Source: Clostridium beijerinckii (GTDB lineage Bacteria; Bacillota; Clostridia; Clostridiales; Clostridiaceae). Taken from it: 64,000 nt of DNA. Both the position numbers and the translations under genes were made by a program. This document shows, piece after piece, positions 18,993 through 27,186 of this stretch. The stretch's first letter is position 1. Each line of letters starts with the position of its first letter. Under the pieces are notes generated by a model that searched no databases, was not told where the DNA came from, and was given only the letters and a program-made list of their open reading frames with translations. The stretch covers positions 4,452,001-4,516,000 of the forward strand of contig NZ_CP073653.1 of NCBI RefSeq assembly GCF_018223745.1. The letters are read 5' to 3'.

Positions 18993-20348
18993 TTAATCTC
19001 TTTTATATTTTTTTCTTATATAAAAATAAACTGGAAGACCTATTAAAGTTATTCCTATTCCATATATTGCACTTAATGAATCTGTTATAAAAGTACTTAT
19101 TAATATGTACAGCCCACCAACTATTCCGATCAATGGAACAATTGGATATAAAGGAACTTTGTATGAAGTTTTTAATTCTTTATGTTTACGTCTCAATATA
19201 AAAATCCCACATACGCACATAACAAAAAATATCCACATTACAAACACAGCCAAGTTTGTAAGTTTGTCAAAAGATCCACTTAATACATATAAACTTGCTA
19301 GTAATACTTCAAAAGCAAATGTATTTATAGGAGTCTCAAATTTTTCATTGATTTTCCCAAAAAATTTAGGAAAAGGGAAAAGATTATCCTGAGCCATAGC
19401 AAAAGGAATTCTAACACCTGTCATTAGATACCCATTTAGCGCTCCAAAAATAGAAATCATTATGCCTACCGCGATTAAAGCCGCTCCCATATTTCCAAAC
19501 AATATTACCGCTGCATCTGAAGCTGGCTTGGAAGAAAGTACTACATCGTTAACTGGCATTATATTTATTATCGCTACATTAATTAATATATACACTATTA
19601 TTATTGCTATTAATCCCATTATTATTGACTTTGGGAGATCTTTTTCTGGATTTTTAAGCTCCCCAGCCATATTTCCTACGCTAATCCATCCGTCATAGGC
19701 CCATAAAGTACCAAGTATTGCAGCTCCAAATCCTGCTGCTCCTGATGTATTTGATGAGAATACCGTAGTCGAGAAATCATGAGCTGTACCATTTATTAAT
19801 CCAAATATAACAATAAAAATTATCGGAACAAGCTTACCAATTGTAGAAATTACTTGTACCTTCCCGCCAAGTCTTGATGATAGAACATTTAAAGCCATTA
19901 CAAAAAATAGAATGCATATAGCGAATATTTTCTGCAGCATTGGTGTTAAATCTGGAATAAAATAAGTTGCTTGAGTAACAAAAACTATTGATAATGCAGC
20001 TGCCACCCCTGGCACATAGATTAAAGTCTGCATCCAACCAAACAAAAATGCCCATTTTTCACTATATAATTCTTTAATATAAACAAAGACTCCCCCTGTC
20101 TTAGGAATTGCTACAGCAATTTCAGCAACTGTTAAAGCTGAAGCTATAGTTATACATCCACCAATCAGCCAAGCCATTATTCCCAGAGTTGGTGTCCCTG
20201 CATTTTTAAATACTGTTGACGCCTTAAAGAAAATTCCTGACCCTATAACTACCCCTATAACTATAGTAATAGCTTCAATAAGTCCTATTTCTTTTTTTAA
20301 ACCTTTAGGAATAACATTTTCTTTATTCTTTTGAGTTGACTCATTCAT
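18993..20348 (-). CDS. APC-family amino acid permease (LAT/SteT-like)
   Basis: 451 residues from ATG 20348, which has AGGAG nine bases upstream; a longer frame from 20399 lacks a ribosome site. Twelve predicted helices start with IEAITIVIGVVIGSGIFFKAS, the unwound TM1 substrate motif (GSGIF) of the amino acid-polyamine-organocation superfamily. TM6 AAILGTLWAYDGWISVGNMAGE and the following ELKNPEKDLPKSI are typical of LAT-type exchangers related to SteT (Ser/Thr). It probably swaps or imports neutral amino acids at the cytoplasmic membrane; substrate not determined. Monocistronic. Confidence 0.87.
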   Translation of the reverse strand: MNESTQKNKENVIPKGLKKEIGLIEAITIVIGVVIGSGIFFKASTVFKNAGTPTLGIMAWLIGGCITIASALTVAEIAVAIPKTGGVFVYIKELYSEKWAFLFGWMQTLIYVPGVAAALSIVFVTQATYFIPDLTPMLQKIFAICILFFVMALNVLSSRLGGKVQVISTIGKLVPIIFIVIFGLINGTAHDFSTTVFSSNTSGAAGFGAAILGTLWAYDGWISVGNMAGELKNPEKDLPKSIIMGLIAIIIVYILINVAIINIMPVNDVVLSSKPASDAAVILFGNMGAALIAVGIMISIFGALNGYLMTGVRIPFAMAQDNLFPFPKFFGKINEKFETPINTFAFEVLLASLYVLSGSFDKLTNLAVFVMWIFFVMCVCGIFILRRKHKELKTSYKVPLYPIVPLIGIVGGLYILISTFITDSLSAIYGIGITLIGLPVYFYIRKKYKRD

Positions 20349-20458
20349 GCTAATCATCTCCTGACTCAATTTTAAATTTTTATATATAATATTAAACAAA
20401 ACACTTTTTCTATTGTATAATTCGTAATGAATTTCGTCAACAAAAAACCATAATTATA

Positions 20459-21919
20459 TTATTTTGCAAAAATATAGGCCTCATCATTTTCGAGTATAGC
20501 TTTTAAATTATCTTTTTCATTTCCAAGTGAGTCCAAATCTTCTTTTTTAATAAATAATAATGTTTTATCTTCATTATCTTTCAAAAATCCTTCTATGCCA
20601 CCTTCTAATGGAGTCAAATCTGCATAAAGTTCGCTATCCAGCCAATAGCTTTGCTCAAAATGATTTACATATATTTTTTCTCCGCGATATTCTGGTAAGT
20701 TTCCGATTTCCTGAATAAGCTCTTGACTCAAGTCCTCTTTTGGATTTGAAATTCTAGTTACTATAACTTCTTCACTTTTATATATCGATAATATAATCAT
20801 AGCAACCAATACTATTTGTGTAGCAAAATTTCTATTACGCTCTTTTAATATAAAACTTGATGCATATCCTATCCATATTGCTGCGGCAGGATATATCGGT
20901 AAAACATACCATGAAATTTTCGTTTTTGAAATAGTATATAATATAAACGGAATAATCATCGACAGCCATATTATCAAATTGCAATTTATTAGTTTCCTGT
21001 CTGTAATATATCTATGCGCTATAGTCAAATATGTCATGCTAACAGCTACAAATACAAGATTCCAGTAAAAATATGACCATTGCAAATGTTCAATGTAGTA
21101 ACACTTTCCTCCAATATGTCCTTCTAAAGGTCTTGATGTTCTTGCCATCAAATCAAATTCTATCATGGTCTTAAAAAAAGCTATTCCATCATTGGCATAT
21201 CTCAAGATTGCCCATATAAGAATCGGAAAAGATGCACTCAATACAAATGTCAAAATTTGTTTTAATGTTAATTTAAATAAATTTTTACTAAATATTAAAT
21301 ATAGTATTCCTATAAAAAAGATATTACCTGCATGAAAACTTTTAGTTAAAAAAGCTGCTGAAAATGATAATCCAAATACATATATCCATTTAATACTCCT
21401 TTCCATTAAAATTAAAGACATTACCGATATTGTAAAAAATAAAACGTATATGGCATCTGCATCTCCGGTTCTTGCACAATGCTCTGTAATAAATGGTATT
21501 GTTGTTGTTAGAACAGTTGTCGCAATCAGAGCTGTCAATCTCCCATATATATTCAAACTAAAAATTGCTACAAGTACTATAGTTATTATTGCTGCAAATG
21601 CAGAAAATACCCTTAGCCCCAAAGCATTAAATCCTGCAAATTTATATCCCATAGCTATTGCCCAAAAGCTTATTGGCGGTTTTAAATTCCAATAATCATT
21701 TTTATAAGCATATGTATTTACTATATAATTGCTATTTTTTATCATCTCATAAGCGCTAACACCATGTCGTGCCTCATCCCAGCTGTATATAGGAATGACA
21801 CCTAAATTGTAAAATATATTAAAGGAGGCAACTAACAATATAGCTATTAATATAATGTAATAACATTTTTCAACAAGCCCTATAATATTATCAATTAACT
21901 TTGTTCTAAACATGCTCAT
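20459..21919 (-). CDS. GT39/ArnT-like membrane glycosyltransferase
   Basis: 486 residues with about 11-12 hydrophobic helices. The first extracytoplasmic loop has the conserved acidic pair Asp48-Glu49 in IYSWDEARHG, followed by NYIVNTYAYKNDYWNLKPPISFW, the diagnostic start of the dolichyl-phosphate-mannose-type/ArnT glycosyltransferase fold (GT-C). The family moves a sugar from a polyprenyl-phosphate donor onto lipid, protein or cell-wall polymer outside the membrane. The C-terminal soluble tail is short. GGGAGG precedes the ATG. The gene stands alone, so the acceptor is unknown. Confidence 0.83.
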   Translation of the reverse strand: MSMFRTKLIDNIIGLVEKCYYIILIAILLVASFNIFYNLGVIPIYSWDEARHGVSAYEMIKNSNYIVNTYAYKNDYWNLKPPISFWAIAMGYKFAGFNALGLRVFSAFAAIITIVLVAIFSLNIYGRLTALIATTVLTTTIPFITEHCARTGDADAIYVLFFTISVMSLILMERSIKWIYVFGLSFSAAFLTKSFHAGNIFFIGILYLIFSKNLFKLTLKQILTFVLSASFPILIWAILRYANDGIAFFKTMIEFDLMARTSRPLEGHIGGKCYYIEHLQWSYFYWNLVFVAVSMTYLTIAHRYITDRKLINCNLIIWLSMIIPFILYTISKTKISWYVLPIYPAAAIWIGYASSFILKERNRNFATQIVLVAMIILSIYKSEEVIVTRISNPKEDLSQELIQEIGNLPEYRGEKIYVNHFEQSYWLDSELYADLTPLEGGIEGFLKDNEDKTLLFIKKEDLDSLGNEKDNLKAILENDEAYIFAK

Positions 21920-22096
21920 ACTTTGCCTCCCTGTAATATACTTAATATTTTAATTTCATAAAATCATTTACTATATTAACCTTAGCTTGAAAAATATATA
22001 CATTCTTAAAAATGTGAATCAGCCTTTTCCATAATTTACACTTACAAGGAGCACAATGTCCTCAGATTTCATTACAATATAAACTACTAGAGGATA

Positions 22097-22136
22097 AAAA
22101 AAGTAACTTTCAGTCTAGAACCAAAAGTTACTTTTA
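22097..22136. terminator. Intrinsic terminator hairpin
   Basis: AAAAAGTAACTTT pairs with AAAGTTACTTTT around a short loop, 50 bases after the stop of the broken reading frame that follows the radical SAM gene. It can end the minus-strand transcript arriving from that side. Confidence 0.7.
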
Positions 22137-22184
22137 TAGTCAACTATTGCATTATTACTGCTAAAATTAAATTTTTCCCTTTAA

Positions 22185-22496
22185 TTAATATTTATCAACC
22201 ACAGTGCCTAAGACAGCATGTTTTATAATAGGATTATTCTCGATTGCCTTTAGTTCTTTTGGTCTTCCAACCACTACAGCTCCAATTATTCTAATATCAT
22301 TCTCATCAATATTTTTGATATACCGAGTCTCCCCTATATCCTTTAACTGCTTAATCGCTGCCCTAAAGTTTTGTATTCTACCGTCTGTATCACTTCTAAA
22401 CTCTCCTGCTCCATCAATGGATTTTATCCCAATAACATCAAATGCTGGATTATTAACTTCAATTGTTTGCTTACAATCTTCTATATTCCTCTTGTT
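22185..22496 (-). pseudogene. Truncated sigma-factor-regulator C-terminal domain (anti-sigma-like remnant)
   Basis: A 103-codon open frame ends in TAA at 22185-22187. It has no ATG, GTG or TTG before a stop codon at 22497-22499 and begins inside the 3' end of the radical SAM gene in another frame. Its product contains FDVIGIKSIDGAGEF, then DIRIIGAVVVGRPKELKAIE and IIKHAVLGTVVDKY. The V-x-G-x-x-[KE]-E-L-x-x-[IL]-x-x-N-P...LG..VD pattern resembles the Sigma_reg_C domain of anti-sigma regulators from Firmicutes. The N-terminal membrane half is gone. Read as the 3' remnant of a deleted anti-sigma gene; the family match is by eye. Confidence 0.5.
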
Positions 22497-23337
22497 TTAT
22501 TTGATTAGTTTTTAAATCGTAGTTAATTTGATTAAGCAATTTTTCTTTATCTTCTGGTAAACTTCCTCTTAGAGAAACATAATTTGATGCGTGATTGCAT
22601 CTAAATGTAACTGATTCATTGACATTAATATGTTGTATTAATATCCCTATCTCATTTAATATTTCTCTATCACTTAGAAGTTTAAATTCTTTCTTTAATA
22701 TTTTATTATACAAATCCGTTTCTTCTTCAACCATAAGAGTTAATACGCCTAAATAATTTGGAGCCATATCGCTTATTAATTTGCCTGTTTTGATTGCATG
22801 AATATCGCTCTTTTCAATGCCACCAACTCCAGCTATAACTGTTACTGATAGTAAGATATCAGCATTTTTAACTATTCTAGCAGCATCAATTATCTCGTTA
22901 CTACTCACTCCTTTATTTATATCGTTTAAAACCTCATCGCTTCCACTTTCAACGCCCATATATATCATATATAAGCCTAAATCTTTAAGTTCTTTCAACT
23001 CTTGATGAGTTTTACCTAATATTGATTTGGGTGTCCCGTAAAGAGTTACCCTCCTACATTCAGAAAATGTATTTCTTATAAGCGTTAATATTTCTTTTAA
23101 TTTTTCCGTTGGAATTATTAATGCATCGCCATCTGCCAAAAATATTTTTTCTACATGCGAATACATTTCTCTAAAGTAATTTACATCTGTTTTGATATCT
23201 TCGAAAGATTTTATTGTAAATTTTTTAGATTTATACATATTACAAAAATTACACTTATTATGAGAACACCCTAAAGTTACTTGTATTATAAGACTATTAC
23301 TTTCACTTGGAGGTCTATATAGTGGATAATCGTACAT
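22471..23337 (-). CDS. Radical SAM protein with CX4CX2C cluster motif
   Basis: About 288-290 residues. The cluster-binding motif is LGCSHNKCNFCNMYK, with four residues between the first two cysteines (Cys24, Cys29, Cys32 from ATG 23337) instead of the common three; this GC-x-HNKC-x-FC-x-MY form defines a subgroup of clostridial radical SAM proteins. IFLADGDALI and VESGSDEVLNDINKG give the SAM-binding glycine and later barrel strands. No extra cluster domain or peptide-binding domain is present. It makes a 5'-deoxyadenosyl radical; the substrate is unknown. The start may instead be TTG 23343, which is closer to GGGGAG. The anti-sigma remnant follows. Confidence 0.82.
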   Translation of the reverse strand: MYDYPLYRPPSESNSLIIQVTLGCSHNKCNFCNMYKSKKFTIKSFEDIKTDVNYFREMYSHVEKIFLADGDALIIPTEKLKEILTLIRNTFSECRRVTLYGTPKSILGKTHQELKELKDLGLYMIYMGVESGSDEVLNDINKGVSSNEIIDAARIVKNADILLSVTVIAGVGGIEKSDIHAIKTGKLISDMAPNYLGVLTLMVEEETDLYNKILKKEFKLLSDREILNEIGILIQHINVNESVTFRCNHASNYVSLRGSLPEDKEKLLNQINYDLKTNQIKQEEYRRL

Positions 23338-23526
23338 TATCAAACCATCTCCCCTGTTATTCTTTAATTAATATAGTATTTTTTAAATTCTAACGCTATC
23401 TCTATATATTTTTCTACTTCATTAAATCATCTATAAGCATTTATTCTTAAATTAGTGATATTCTAATATATATTTATCTGAAGTATATTTACTTACTTGC
23501 ATTTCATATAATAGCATCAAACTCAT

Positions 23527-23568
23527 AAATATAACCTTCTATAGATTTTACTACAGAAGGTTATATTT
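23527..23568 (-). terminator. Terminator of the riboswitch-controlled operon
   Basis: AAATATAACCTTCT pairs with AGAAGGTTATATTT (14 base pairs, perfect) around a 14-base loop, about 20 bases after the FabH-like stop codon on the minus strand. The following sequence is moderately T-rich. Confidence 0.7.
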
Positions 23569-23588
23569 ATGAAGTGCGTTTTCTAATA

Positions 23589-24575
23589 CTAATATTTATA
23601 TAACATAACTATACTCTGAGAACCAGATCCAATAGTCCAGAAAATTACATAGTCCCCTCTCTTAACTTTACCTTCCTTTATCGATTCATACAATGCTATG
23701 AAAGGGCTAGTAGTTCCAGTATATCCATATTTATTCCCTATATATATACTCTTATCTTCTCCTATATCTAAAAGTTGTCTTATATTTTTTATATTTATAA
23801 ACGCAAACTGAGAAAAGCAGAACATTTTAATGTCTTCATTTTCTAAGCCATTTTTCTTCAGCATCTTTTTAGCAATCTCTGCTGCTGGATAAACACATGC
23901 CCCACCATCGAATGGCAACCATTTCAAATAAAGCTCACCTACATCATTTGATTTGAAGAAATTAGAGAATCCTTTACTTGGATACATAATATTATGACTT
24001 TCCTCTGTGTTTATATAATATTCTGCATCAACTATTCCACACTCTTCTTCAACTTTTTCCAAAATCATTGCACATGCAGCATGTCCATAATTTCCATAGC
24101 AAAGCTCATTATTGGGATCAGCTAACGAATCGACATCATCACAACCAATAATCAATGCTCTTTTAGCTCGCTTTGACGATTCTAAATAATTTGATATATT
24201 CTCTAAGGCGACAGTCATACCAGCACAATTTGCATTCATATCAAAACACATTACATTTCTTCCCGCATTTAATTCCTTATGTATTAAAATAGATGTTGCT
24301 GGTGCTACATATTCAGATAATATAGATGAATATACTAGCACATCTATGTCACTACCTGTCAAGTTAGCTTTATCTAATGCTGATTTTGCTACTTTTACTG
24401 CTAGAGATAAAGTTGTCTCCTGTTCATTAAACATAAAGCGTTTATCTCTACCCATTACATCTACCAATAAATGTTCTACATCCTTATCTTGTTTTTCAAA
24501 ATGTTTTATATAAATATCATTTGAAACAACTTTAGATGCATGACAAATATCAATGCAACTTAATCTTATTCCCAT
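23589..24575 (-). CDS. FabH-like ketoacyl-ACP synthase III family protein with altered catalytic triad
   Basis: 328 residues with the thiolase fold. The acyl-accepting Cys117 lies in DMNANCAGM, matching the FabH nucleophile. The other two FabH catalytic residues appear lost: the His motif (HQAN) reads FSQFAFIN with Ser255, and the Asn motif (YGNT) reads YGYT with Tyr285. GSGSQSIVMLYKY closes the fold like GxG-FabH ends. Such a protein could transfer acyl groups without decarboxylation, or condense by another mechanism. It is not the housekeeping fabH, as no fatty acid genes are near. It lies 53 bases after a STAS-like gene and behind a c-di-GMP riboswitch. ATG with TAGGAG upstream. Confidence 0.8.
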   Translation of the reverse strand: MGIRLSCIDICHASKVVSNDIYIKHFEKQDKDVEHLLVDVMGRDKRFMFNEQETTLSLAVKVAKSALDKANLTGSDIDVLVYSSILSEYVAPATSILIHKELNAGRNVMCFDMNANCAGMTVALENISNYLESSKRAKRALIIGCDDVDSLADPNNELCYGNYGHAACAMILEKVEEECGIVDAEYYINTEESHNIMYPSKGFSNFFKSNDVGELYLKWLPFDGGACVYPAAEIAKKMLKKNGLENEDIKMFCFSQFAFINIKNIRQLLDIGEDKSIYIGNKYGYTGTTSPFIALYESIKEGKVKRGDYVIFWTIGSGSQSIVMLYKY

Positions 24576-24628
24576 AATAATCTCCTAGCTAATGTAATTA
24601 AATTTAATATTATAAATTATGTATTGTT

Positions 24629-24961
24629 TTAAATTATTTCAATTCCCAATCCAGTGTTCCTACTTATTCTTGATAATTGCATCTTTAAAGTTATATTACT
24701 ACCAACATTTGCTATAACCTTTACAAACTTGCAAGCCTTGTACATTTGAAAACATCCTTCTAACATCGGTAACATTTCTTGTCTTGAAACGTTTAACTCT
24801 CTTGCGTCAAAATTTAATACATATTCTGAAGTTTGTATAGGAGATAGTTCTTTTCTAAAATCTTCAACAAAACTATTAGCATCGTCTGGTTCAAACATTC
24901 CCCATATCCTTATATTAATCTCCTTTTTTGCTTTGTCCAAAGACAACTGATACTTTTTCAT
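24629..24961 (-). CDS. Small STAS-like protein, first gene after the c-di-GMP riboswitch
   Basis: 110 residues, soluble, no membrane segment. The strand-helix pattern (YQLSLDKAKKEINIRIWG, EPDDANSFVEDFRKELS, YVLNFDARELNVSRQEMLP, KFVKVIANVGSNITLKMQL) fits a STAS/SpoIIAA-type alpha-beta fold, and the segment LNFDARELNVS is where such proteins carry the phosphorylatable serine loop. The match is from layout, not strong motif identity. It is first in the operon with the FabH-like gene. A scaffold or regulator of that enzyme is a possible role, but inferred only from position. AGGTG precedes the ATG. Confidence 0.55.
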   Translation of the reverse strand: MKKYQLSLDKAKKEINIRIWGMFEPDDANSFVEDFRKELSPIQTSEYVLNFDARELNVSRQEMLPMLEGCFQMYKACKFVKVIANVGSNITLKMQLSRISRNTGLGIEII

Positions 24962-25037
24962 TTACTACACCTAACCTTTCTTTATTTAAATTCTTATCAT
25001 ATACACATATTTCAATGATTTTCTATTAAAATAAAAA

Positions 25038-25064
25038 GGTGCCTATTAATTATTAATAGGCACC
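25038..25064 (-). terminator. Expression-platform terminator of the c-di-GMP riboswitch
   Basis: GGTGCCTATTAA pairs with TTAATAGGCACC, a perfect 12-base-pair stem with a three-base loop. On the minus strand it is followed by TTTTTATTTT. It stands between the aptamer (25100-25185) and the first gene (start 24961), the usual position for a transcription-terminating expression platform. Confidence 0.8.
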
Positions 25065-25099
25065 AAAAATAAACAAATGACTAATGTTTATATAACTAC

Positions 25100-25185
25100 A
25101 TTTTGGCAACCTGGCAATCATTGAAAATAAATTTCTTTAGACCCATAGCTTTGCGGCCCTGCCTTTCGGCAAGTGTGCTATTATC
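25100..25185 (-). ncRNA. Cyclic di-GMP-I (GEMM-I) riboswitch aptamer
   Basis: Read on the minus strand, the RNA has AGCACACUUGCCGAAAGGC (GAAA tetraloop stem), then AGGGCCGCAAAGCUAUGGG and UCUAAAG, an AU-rich arm, and UUGCCAGGUUGCCA, the tetraloop-receptor strand. The order GAAA - GG.CGCAAAGC - GGGUCUA - GCCAGGUUGCC is that of class I c-di-GMP riboswitches in Clostridium. A -35/-10 pair lies directly upstream and an intrinsic terminator directly downstream. It should control the STAS-like/FabH-like operon. Whether c-di-GMP turns it on or off cannot be told by eye. Confidence 0.85.
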
Positions 25186-25186
25186 A

Positions 25187-25203
25187 ATGCATATGATATG
25201 CAT
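25187..25203. repeat. 17-base palindrome at the riboswitch transcript start
   Basis: ATGCATATGATATGCAT is a perfect inverted repeat (8+1+8) between the -10 box and the aptamer. It would lie at the very 5' end of the transcript, where it could form a protective hairpin, or it could be an operator. Confidence 0.5.
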
Positions 25204-25204
25204 A

Positions 25205-25233
25205 ATTTTACACTTATTTTTGATAAATTTCAA
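25205..25233 (-). promoter_or_regulatory. Vegetative promoter of the riboswitch operon
   Basis: On the minus strand, TTGAAA (25228-25233) and TAAAAT (25205-25210) are separated by exactly 17 bases. Transcription would start about at 25198, just ahead of the aptamer. Confidence 0.65.
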
Positions 25234-25300
25234 TATTTATACTAATATTTTTACCATTAATGGCATTAAAACTAATTTTAGTAAGTTATATTTATAATCT

Positions 25301-26266
25301 CTACCTATTTTGAAAAGATTCTTTAAATTCTTTCTTAATAACTAAGAAATCTTCTAAATCATTCAAAAACTGAAATAGCAACGCTCTGTTTTCAAATTCG
25401 TTTCGATTCTTAGGTAAATCCATTTTTTCATAATCTTTTCTAAGTAAATTTAGTTTATTTATAAGCTCTACACAATCATTATCTTCCTTTAGATTCATTG
25501 CAACTTCATTTGTAAATTCTGATAATATTCTAGTTTGATCATAAGTCATATAAAATCTCGAAAAATGCCTCTTCATTCTTTTCATTGTATCTAGCTGTAT
25601 TATTCTCATCTCTATATAACTCAAATAATAATCATTTTTTTTAAATAAACGATTATTATTTATTATCTGTGCCATAAATTTAGACTTATTAATTAATTCC
25701 TCAACATTCACTGATATTTGTTTTTCATAAATTGGTACAGCCTGAGTAACAAGGCTTACTGCCATATCTGATAATATAGCTCTATAATAATCTTCTATTC
25801 TTTCTTTATTCTTTTCAAATTGTTCTTCTAATGACGCAGTATATAGATTAAACATCATTGCTACTCCAATTCCTATTACAGTTAATTGTGCTTCGTTTAT
25901 AATCCATGAAATATTTATATTTGTGCTTGTAAGTAAATGTGTTGATAATACAGATCCAACTACCATTCCTTCCTCTATTTTTAAGATTGTTGTCGTTTGT
26001 ATAAATATAATTAAAAATAATCCAAATATGATTGGGTTATTTCCAAGTAATAAATATAGCATAAACGACAAAAGAATGGCTAATGCAGATGCAATTATTC
26101 TTCTTCCTGCAACTAATAAAGATTCTTTTTTTGTATCTTGAATGCTTAGTATTGCAATAATTCCTGAAGTCACTCCGAATTGTAAACCAATATAATTTGA
26201 TATAATAATCGCTATTGTAGCTGATAGTGCCATTTTAAGAGTTTTAGATTGTAAATATTTTATCAT
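25301..26266 (-). CDS. Aromatic acid exporter / FUSC-like membrane protein (DUF939 type)
   Basis: 321 residues. The N-terminal half has about five to six helices, starting LKMALSATIAIIISNYIGLQFGVTSGIIAILSIQDT, with the GRR motif (AGRRIIASALAILLS) typical of ArAE_1/DUF939 exporters. The C-terminal half is a soluble, helical cytosolic domain (160-321). Half-size members of the family act as dimers; E. coli relatives (AaeB, YccS) export aromatic acids. TAGGAG lies nine bases before the ATG. It lies upstream of the c-di-GMP-controlled operon on the same strand, with no clear terminator between, so some read-through is possible. Substrate unknown. Confidence 0.75.
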   Translation of the reverse strand: MIKYLQSKTLKMALSATIAIIISNYIGLQFGVTSGIIAILSIQDTKKESLLVAGRRIIASALAILLSFMLYLLLGNNPIIFGLFLIIFIQTTTILKIEEGMVVGSVLSTHLLTSTNINISWIINEAQLTVIGIGVAMMFNLYTASLEEQFEKNKERIEDYYRAILSDMAVSLVTQAVPIYEKQISVNVEELINKSKFMAQIINNNRLFKKNDYYLSYIEMRIIQLDTMKRMKRHFSRFYMTYDQTRILSEFTNEVAMNLKEDNDCVELINKLNLLRKDYEKMDLPKNRNEFENRALLFQFLNDLEDFLVIKKEFKESFQNR

Positions 26267-26388
26267 TTTTACTTTCTCCTACCATGCTTAAATTCTTATT
26301 CATTATATAATCTTCACTTTTGCATGTAGCTTGCCTTTCATATGTATCTTAACTAAATAACGCTTTTTGCACACGTGTTCCAGATTTA

Positions 26389-26441
26389 TAATGAAATATA
26401 TACCTCCTTCATTGAGATTATAAGAGGCATATATTTCATTA
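26389..26441 (-). terminator. Hairpin at the end of the diguanylate cyclase remnant
   Basis: TAATGAAATATATACCTC pairs with GAGGCATATATTTCATTA (one bulge) around a 17-base loop. It overlaps the stop codon of the GGDEF remnant and looks like the retained terminator of the lost gene. Confidence 0.6.
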
Positions 26442-26759
26442 CCTAGAAACTCTTTTCAACTTTTTATTTTCATACATTTTATAATCAGCTTTCCTTAACA
26501 GCTCCTCTAAATTATCTGCTTCACTCAGCTTATAGCTAGTTGATGCAAAACTTATTTCTAGTTTATATGTTTTACCATCTGAATCTTCTATTATTTTTAA
26601 TCTTTATTGATTATCCTAGAATAGCTCATTTCATTATTTATATTACATTGAACTATTATCTGGCTTAGTAATAATGCAAAAATAATTATGCACAATGCTA
26701 ATATATATCTCTTTCTTATAGTTTTTATAACTCTAGTATATCTAACTGAATTCTTCTCC
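26439..26759 (-). pseudogene. Internally deleted diguanylate cyclase (N-terminal membrane helix plus GGDEF tail)
   Basis: From ATG 26759, 54 codons read MEKNSVRYTRVIKTIRKR, one membrane helix, then NEMSYSRIINKD and a stop; SRIIN is the lead-in to the GRQRMLSQ motif of PilJ/NIT-type sensor domains. In another frame, directly after, comes LEISFASTSYKLSEADNL, then LLRKADYKMYENKKLKR and a stop at 26439, which is the C-terminal end of a GGDEF domain (SFG...A....LL..AD..MY..K). The middle of the sensor and the whole GGDEF active site are missing, so one deletion of roughly a kilobase would explain it. It cannot make c-di-GMP. Confidence 0.8.
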
Positions 26760-27186
26760 ATTATTTTCTCCTAAGCTACTAATATTAAATAGTTTATTTT
26801 TAAACAAGTCCATCTTACTTCTTATCTATATATAATTTACTAATTATTTTTACTGTACATTGTCTGCCTTCTCTGATTTCTAACTTCAACATTTTATTTA
26901 AATATGTTCTGTTTTAACAAGAAAATTATAACATATTCTTTCATTAAAATATCGAATTTTTAGACTTAATTAGAGTAAATATATTGATATATATAATTAT
27001 TAATATAAAATGTGACATTGTAGAATTTTTCCTACTATAATACTAAAATTATTTTTAAATAAACCTATCATTCAATATTTGAAAATAACAATTATATACT
27101 ATAATCTCTAATAGCCATTTAGAGATTATTTATAAAATTATCTACATATGTTAAACTAATTTTATAAAAATTTAGGGAGGATTAAA
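26760..27186. other. Intergenic region between the cyclase remnant and the MocR gene
   Basis: 427 AT-rich bases holding the divergent promoters of the remnant and the MocR gene. Short A/T runs only. No further open frame with a ribosome site, and no structured RNA motif seen. Confidence 0.4.

Noticed and set aside
25103-25297. 64-codon plus-strand frame over the riboswitch
   Set aside because: Overlaps the aptamer and promoter on the opposite strand; no ribosome site and no protein-like motif.
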